DNA from: Nitrobacteraceae bacterium AZCC 2146
GTDB lineage: Bacteria; Pseudomonadota; Alphaproteobacteria; Rhizobiales; Xanthobacteraceae
Assembly: GCA_036924855.1 (NCBI GenBank)
Contig: JBAGRP010000001.1
Coordinates: forward strand, 5,382,001 to 5,446,000
Reading direction: 5' to 3'
Length of the DNA: 64,000 bases
Shown here: in pieces, positions 59,395 to 64,000 of the stretch
How the letters are laid out: every line of letters begins with the position of its first letter
Position numbering within the stretch: the stretch's first letter is position 1
Position numbers and translations under genes: made by a program
Notes under the pieces: generated by a model
Databases searched by the model: none
What the model was told of the DNA's origin: nothing
The model's input: the letters and a program-made list of their open reading frames with translations, nothing else

Positions 59395-61152
59395 ATGACC
59401 ATCGTCCAGAACTTGCGCATCGGCACCAAGCTCGCGATCGCGTCCGCATTGGGCATCCTGCTGGTCGGCCTGATGATCTACATGCAGATCACCGGCGCCG
59501 CAGATGTGCGTCAGGCCAATGAGAACCTGGCGCGCAGCATGACGGTTGCACTTGCCGGTGCGGAAGCCAAGGCCTCGGTGCGCGGCATGCAACTCGGCGT
59601 GCGCGAAATCATTCTGTCGCAGACGGTGGCGGACGTACAGAAAGCTTCGGATTACTTCGCCGAGCGCGAAAAATCTGCCAACAAGTTCACCGCGGACGTG
59701 GCGCGGATAGCGAAATCGGCCGAAAACCAGGCACGCGCGGCGAAGCTGTCCACCGCCATTGCCGGGTTGACGAAAGGCAAGGAGCAGATCGAGGCGGTGC
59801 GGAAGGAGGCCGTTGGCCTGGAGGCCAGGCGCGCCACCGGCGATCTGGCGATCGAGGGATCGACGCGCCTGGACAAACTGGCCAACGAGATCATCCGGAT
59901 TCGCCGCGAGGTGACGATTCCGCTCAATGCCGAGCTTGAGGAAGTTTCGAACCAGATCACCGCCTTTGCCAAGGAGCGCGGCGAAGCTGCGAAAATAGTG
60001 GCGACAAGCAAAGCGGCATCTGCCGAACAGGCCCTGCTGATCATTGGCAGCATCGTGGCCCTGATGCTGATCGGCACCTGCGTGTTCTCGGTTTTCACCA
60101 TTGCCCGACCGATGCGCGCGTTGAGCGTGTCGATGGAAGAGCTTGCCAATGGCAATTTCGCGGTGGTGTTGCCGGGCCTCGGCCGCAAGGACGAGATCGG
60201 CGACGTCGCGGGTGCGGTGGAGAAATTCAAGGTCAAGGCGCAGGAACGCGCTCGGGCCGAAGCCGAGACCCAGAAGCAGCAGGAGCGCATCGCCGCCGAG
60301 CAGCGCAAGCGGGAGATGATCAAGATGGCTGATGATTTCGAGAGCGCCGTTGGCGAAATCGTCGATACGGTGTCGTCGGCTTCCACCGAACTGGAGGCCT
60401 CGGCGGGCGCGCTGACCTCGACCGCTGAGCGGTCGCAGCAGCTGACCACGATGGTGGCTGCGGCGTCGGAAGAAGCCTCGACCAATGTGCAGTCGGTGGC
60501 CTCCGCTACCGAAGAGATGGCGTCCTCGGTCAATGAGATCAGCCGCCAGGTGCAGGAGTCCGCGCGCATAGCCAATGAAGCAGTCGAGCAGGCGCAGAAG
60601 ACCAACGATCGCGTCGGCGAATTGTCGAAGGCGGCGAGCCGCATCGGCGCGGTGGTCGAGCTGATCAACACCATTGCCGGCCAGACCAATCTGCTGGCGC
60701 TGAATGCTACCATCGAGGCAGCCCGTGCTGGCGACGCCGGTCGCGGCTTTGCGGTGGTGGCTTCGGAAGTGAAGGCTCTAGCCGACCAGACAGCGAAAGC
60801 CACCGGCGAGATCGGCCTGCAGATCACCAGTATTCAGAGCGCGACGGACGAATCGGTGCTGGCGATCAACGAGATCGGCAGCACCATCGGCAGGATGTCG
60901 GAAATTGCCTCGACCATTGCGTCGGCGGTGGAAGAGCAGGGTGCGGCAACACAAGAGATCTCCCGCAACGTCCAGCAGGCGGCGCATGGCACCATGCAGG
61001 TGAGTTCGAACATCAGTGACGTGCAGCGCGGCGCCAGCGAGACCGGCACAGCGTCGTCCCAAGTGTTGTCCGCGGCGCAGTCGCTGTCATCAGACAGTAG
61101 CCGGCTGAAGGTTGAGGTCAGCCGATTCCTGAACTCGGTGCGCGCGGCTTAA
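59395..61152 (+). CDS. Methyl-accepting chemotaxis protein 3
   Basis: This 585-aa chemoreceptor has TM1 (about 12-32, [20 protein letters not shown]), a four-helix-bundle-size periplasmic domain of about 180 residues, TM2 (about 214-238), HAMP ([21 protein letters not shown]) and a signalling coiled coil (about 305-570) with an intact tip. The start ATG at 59395 has AAGGA upstream; the frame open to 59182 is rejected. HAMP and signalling parts are nearly the same as receptor 2, while the sensor differs, a sign of recombination or gene conversion. It ends FLNSVRAA. Confidence 0.93.
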   Translation: MTIVQNLRIGTKLAIASALGILLVGLMIYMQITGAADVRQANENLARSMTVALAGAEAKASVRGMQLGVREIILSQTVADVQKASDYFAEREKSANKFTADVARIAKSAENQARAAKLSTAIAGLTKGKEQIEAVRKEAVGLEARRATGDLAIEGSTRLDKLANEIIRIRREVTIPLNAELEEVSNQITAFAKERGEAAKIVATSKAASAEQALLIIGSIVALMLIGTCVFSVFTIARPMRALSVSMEELANGNFAVVLPGLGRKDEIGDVAGAVEKFKVKAQERARAEAETQKQQERIAAEQRKREMIKMADDFESAVGEIVDTVSSASTELEASAGALTSTAERSQQLTTMVAAASEEASTNVQSVASATEEMASSVNEISRQVQESARIANEAVEQAQKTNDRVGELSKAASRIGAVVELINTIAGQTNLLALNATIEAARAGDAGRGFAVVASEVKALADQTAKATGEIGLQITSIQSATDESVLAINEIGSTIGRMSEIASTIASAVEEQGAATQEISRNVQQAAHGTMQVSSNISDVQRGASETGTASSQVLSAAQSLSSDSSRLKVEVSRFLNSVRAA

Positions 61153-61478
61153 TATTACTGTCGCAATAACAGGCATCGTTCCGGCTTGCGTTCGCAAGCT
61201 TGCTTCCCGGGACGACAAGGTTGAGCGCCTGACAGCGATCGCCGCGACCGGCTGCAGAGGCTGTGAACGATAGCTGCGCATGCGAGCTATGTCGTAAAGC
61301 ATTTTATGCTGCACCGCTTCTTAACTTTATGCCGCGAAACTGTAGGTGCGAATATTGATTCTCGGAATCGCGGTCAGTGCTCGACTGGTAATCGCTATTC
61401 GTACCGCACTCTTAGCCGCTCGAAAAAAACATTCGCGCTCCAGCGCACCAACGGTCGAAAACCGAGGGACCCTTCATC
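61153..61478. other. Spacer between chemoreceptors 3 and 4
   Basis: This 326-bp stretch contains no gene. No close match to the shared upstream element was found here. A short hairpin (GGCTTGCGTTCGCAAGC near 61181) is present. Confidence 0.5.
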
Positions 61479-63158
61479 ATGCTCGCCAGCCTATCCATTC
61501 GCGCCAAGATCACCGTGGTCGTTTCATTCCTGCTTCTCGCCATGTCGGCGATGGGAGCGCTGGCGATCAAGCAAATGTACGCCATCAACGGCGCTACCAC
61601 GGATATCGTGACGAGCTGGCTGCCGAGCGTGCGCGTGCTGGGCGAGGTACGTGCCGCGTCGATCACATACCGGGCCGTCGTTCGCGCGCATTTGCTGGCC
61701 AGCGATGCGGCCGGCAAGCAGGCGCAGGAAGAAGTCTTGGCGAAATATAGCGATGCGCTTGAGAAGGCTCGCAAGACTTACGAGCCGCTGATCACCTCGC
61801 CGGAAGAGCGCGCTATCTATAATGAGTTCGGCAAGTTCTGGGCCGACTATGTCGCGGACGTGAAGCAGGTCCTGGTGCTGTCGCGCAAGAACGAGGGCAA
61901 CGAGGCTCGCGACTTCAACAGTAAGGCGACGCAGATCAGCGTCAAAGCCGACGATGCTCTGCAGAAGGACGTCGAGCTGAACAACAAGGGCGCCAATGCC
62001 GCTGGCGACCAGGCCGCGGAAGGGTTTAGTGCTGCCGTGAAGATGGTCGTCGGTGCACTTGCTCTGGCGATCGTTGTCGGCGTCGGCGCTGCGATTCTGC
62101 TGGTGCGCGACGTTTCGACCGGCATCAAATCCATTGTGATGCCGATGCAGGCGCTGGGCACGGGCGATTTGTCGGCGATGGTGCCGCATCAGGGCGAGAA
62201 GACCGAAATCGGCACGATGGCGGACTCGCTGCAGGTGTTCAAGCAGGCGCTGATCGACAAGAAGGCTGCTGATGAAGCGGCCATGGTCGACGCCGAAGCC
62301 AAGATCGAACGGGGCCGTCGCGTCGATGGCATTACGCGCGATTTCGAATCGATGATCGGCGAGATCGTCGAGACGGTGTCGTCGGCCTCGACCGAACTGG
62401 AAGCCTCCGCCGGTACGCTGACCGCGACAGCCGAGCGCTCGCAGCAGCTCACCACGATGGTGGCCGCGGCGTCGGAAGAAGCCTCCACCAATGTGCAGTC
62501 GGTCGCATCGGCCACCGAAGAGATGGCCTCGTCGGTCAACGAGATCAGCCGCCAGGTGCAGGAATCGGCGACCATTGCCGGCCAGGCGGTGGACCAGGCG
62601 CGCAAGACCAACGATCGCGTCGGCGAATTGGCAAAAGCCGCGGCGCGGATCGGTGACGTAGTTGAGTTGATCAACACCATTGCCGGGCAGACCAACCTGC
62701 TGGCGCTCAACGCCACCATCGAAGCGGCGCGTGCCGGTGAAGCCGGTCGCGGCTTCGCGGTGGTCGCTTCGGAAGTGAAGGCGCTGGCGGAGCAGACCGC
62801 AAAAGCCACCGGCGAGATCAGCACGCAGATTTCCGGGATTCAGGCGGCGACGCAGGAGTCCGTCGGCGCCATCAAGGAGATCGGCGACACCATCGGCCGG
62901 ATGTCGGAAATCGCCTCGACCATCGCTTCGGCGGTGGAAGAGCAGGGAGCTGCGACGCAGGAAATCTCCCGCAACGTGCAGCAGGCCGCGCAGGGCACCA
63001 TGCAGGTTTCATCGAACATTACCGACGTGCAGCGCGGCGCCAGCGAGACCGGCTCGGCCTCGTCGCAGGTGCTGTCGGCTGCACAGTCGCTGTCGTCCGA
63101 CAGCAACCGGCTGAAGGTCGAGGTCGGCAAGTTCCTCGGCGCGGTGCGGGCGGCTTAA
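61479..63158 (+). CDS. Methyl-accepting chemotaxis protein 4 (4HB-type sensor)
   Basis: This 559-aa chemoreceptor has TM1 (about 8-30, ITVVVSFLLLAMSAMGALAI), a periplasmic domain of about 150 residues with 4HB_MCP features (ITYRAVVRAHLLASD), TM2 (about 188-212), a HAMP unlike those of its neighbours (GTGDLSAMVPHQGEKTEIG) and a signalling coiled coil (about 285-545) with intact tip. Its signalling part is closest to receptor 1 ([19 protein letters not shown]). It ends FLGAVRAA. The start ATG at 61479 has a GAGGGA site 9 nt away. Confidence 0.93.
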   Translation: MLASLSIRAKITVVVSFLLLAMSAMGALAIKQMYAINGATTDIVTSWLPSVRVLGEVRAASITYRAVVRAHLLASDAAGKQAQEEVLAKYSDALEKARKTYEPLITSPEERAIYNEFGKFWADYVADVKQVLVLSRKNEGNEARDFNSKATQISVKADDALQKDVELNNKGANAAGDQAAEGFSAAVKMVVGALALAIVVGVGAAILLVRDVSTGIKSIVMPMQALGTGDLSAMVPHQGEKTEIGTMADSLQVFKQALIDKKAADEAAMVDAEAKIERGRRVDGITRDFESMIGEIVETVSSASTELEASAGTLTATAERSQQLTTMVAAASEEASTNVQSVASATEEMASSVNEISRQVQESATIAGQAVDQARKTNDRVGELAKAAARIGDVVELINTIAGQTNLLALNATIEAARAGEAGRGFAVVASEVKALAEQTAKATGEISTQISGIQAATQESVGAIKEIGDTIGRMSEIASTIASAVEEQGAATQEISRNVQQAAQGTMQVSSNITDVQRGASETGSASSQVLSAAQSLSSDSNRLKVEVGKFLGAVRAA

Positions 63159-63205
63159 GTACAGCGCGCATCAAACCTCACGCGAAGCGTGAATGTGCAC
63201 CGATC

Positions 63206-64000
63206 CTACTTCACATTCGACAGCACCAGCGTCGCTACGTCCATGTAGGTCCGCACCAGCGGCGCCACGAACCGGTGCGCGGCGGTCTTCGACACCAGCA
63301 TGTCGTGCAGGATCAGATGGTCGATGCCGGTGGTCAGGAAACAGGCCATGGCGTCGCGTGGAGTTTCGACGATCGGCTCGCCCTTGACGTTGAACGAGGT
63401 GTTGAGCAGCACTGGCACGCCGGTCAGCGCTTCGAATTCCTTCAGCAGCCGGTACAGCACCGGATTGGTGTCCTCGGTCACGGTCTGTACCCGTGCGGTG
63501 CCGTCGACATGGACGATCGCCGGAATTTTCGCGCGCCATTCCGGGCGGACCGGCTTGGCGATCAGCATGAACGGCGAATCTCCATCGCCTTCGAAGATTT
63601 CATGGGCGCGGTCGGCGAGCACGATCGGCGCGAACGGCCGGAACGGCTGGCGATGCTTGACGCGGGAGTTGAGGATGTCCTTCATCTCCGGCTTGCGGGG
63701 ATCGGCGAGAATGCTGCGGTTGCCAAGCGCGCGTGGTCCGAATTCGGAGCCGCCCTGGAACCAGCCGATCACCTGTTGATCGGCGAGCAGTTTTGCGGTG
63801 TCGCGGCAGATGTTGTCGCTGCGCACCGCGCTGGTCTGAATCCGCACCATCGCGCGCTGCGTGGCGGCCTCGACGTCGGCATCGGGATAACTCTTGCCGG
63901 TGTAGGAGTGTTTCATCACAAAGGAACGCGGCTGTTTCTGCACCTCGAGCAGGCCGTAATAGGCGCAGCCGATGGCGATGCCGTTGTCGCCGGCCGCGGG
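63206..64000 (-). CDS. Carbamoyltransferase, NodU/CmcH family (partial, C-terminal part)
   Basis: The last 264 residues are in the window; the gene continues beyond 64000. WFQGGSEFGPRALGNRSILADP, HRQPFRPFAPIVL, and GVPVLLNTSFNVKGEPIVETP are the hallmark blocks of the C-terminal YrdC-like/transfer half that uses carbamoyl-adenylate. The visible upstream part (AGDNGIAIGCAYYG) belongs to the Kae1-like N-terminal domain. The family carbamoylates Nod factors, antibiotics or surface sugars; without neighbours the acceptor is unknown. It is convergent with receptor 4. Confidence 0.9.
   Translation of the reverse strand, partial: PAAGDNGIAIGCAYYGLLEVQKQPRSFVMKHSYTGKSYPDADVEAATQRAMVRIQTSAVRSDNICRDTAKLLADQQVIGWFQGGSEFGPRALGNRSILADPRKPEMKDILNSRVKHRQPFRPFAPIVLADRAHEIFEGDGDSPFMLIAKPVRPEWRAKIPAIVHVDGTARVQTVTEDTNPVLYRLLKEFEALTGVPVLLNTSFNVKGEPIVETPRDAMACFLTTGIDHLILHDMLVSKTAAHRFVAPLVRTYMDVATLVLSNVK

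Overview
The window looks like chromosome of an alphaproteobacterium in the Bradyrhizobiaceae (Bradyrhizobium / Rhodopseudomonas / Nitrobacter type). This rests on GC-rich coding, a ROSE-type leader on an hsp20 gene, a suhB/MmgR-like small RNA, a CpdR regulator, a DUF459 SGNH protein, and short palindromic intergenic repeats starting GTCATTGCGAG or GTCATTCCCCG. All calls come from reading the sequence; no database search was run.

Layout. 1-1314: end of an IS630-type element that has broken a hypothetical gene. 1603-15808: envelope and housekeeping genes (kdsD, an outer-membrane barrel, a GGDEF cyclase, galU, a lytic transglycosylase, a DapA-like aldolase, a divergent dioxygenase/SDR pair, CsbD, an SGNH protein, small secreted proteins), with a possible small RNA at 9256-9386. 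16000-22370: gltB-gltD (glutamate synthase) with a sigma-54-like promoter. 22885-32726: stress, transport and regulatory genes, including hsp20 with an RNA thermometer, a LysR gene cut by an amber codon, a Crp-type regulator, hisN, a suhB-like RNA, an Flp pilin, an N-formylglutamate amidohydrolase and cpdR.

32861-48336 is a 15.5-kb genomic island inserted at the 3' end of a tRNA-Val(GAC) gene. A 51-bp direct repeat of the tRNA end marks both borders and a tyrosine integrase lies just inside the left one. The cargo is a P-loop ATPase, two small ORFs, an iteron-like repeat array, a complete type I restriction-modification operon (hsdM-hsdS-hsdR), a zinc-metallopeptidase-like protein, a DUF488 pair, a serine resolvase with a res-like site, and a nucleotidyltransferase coupled to a frameshifted gene that may encode a nuclease-like protein. 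It reads as a defence island.

48525-64000: core-type genes resume with a class-I glutamine amidotransferase-like hydrolase, a DHA2 MFS exporter, a polar amino-acid ABC operon (gltIJKL type), four consecutive methyl-accepting chemotaxis protein genes, and the 3' part of a NodU/CmcH-type carbamoyltransferase running off the right edge.
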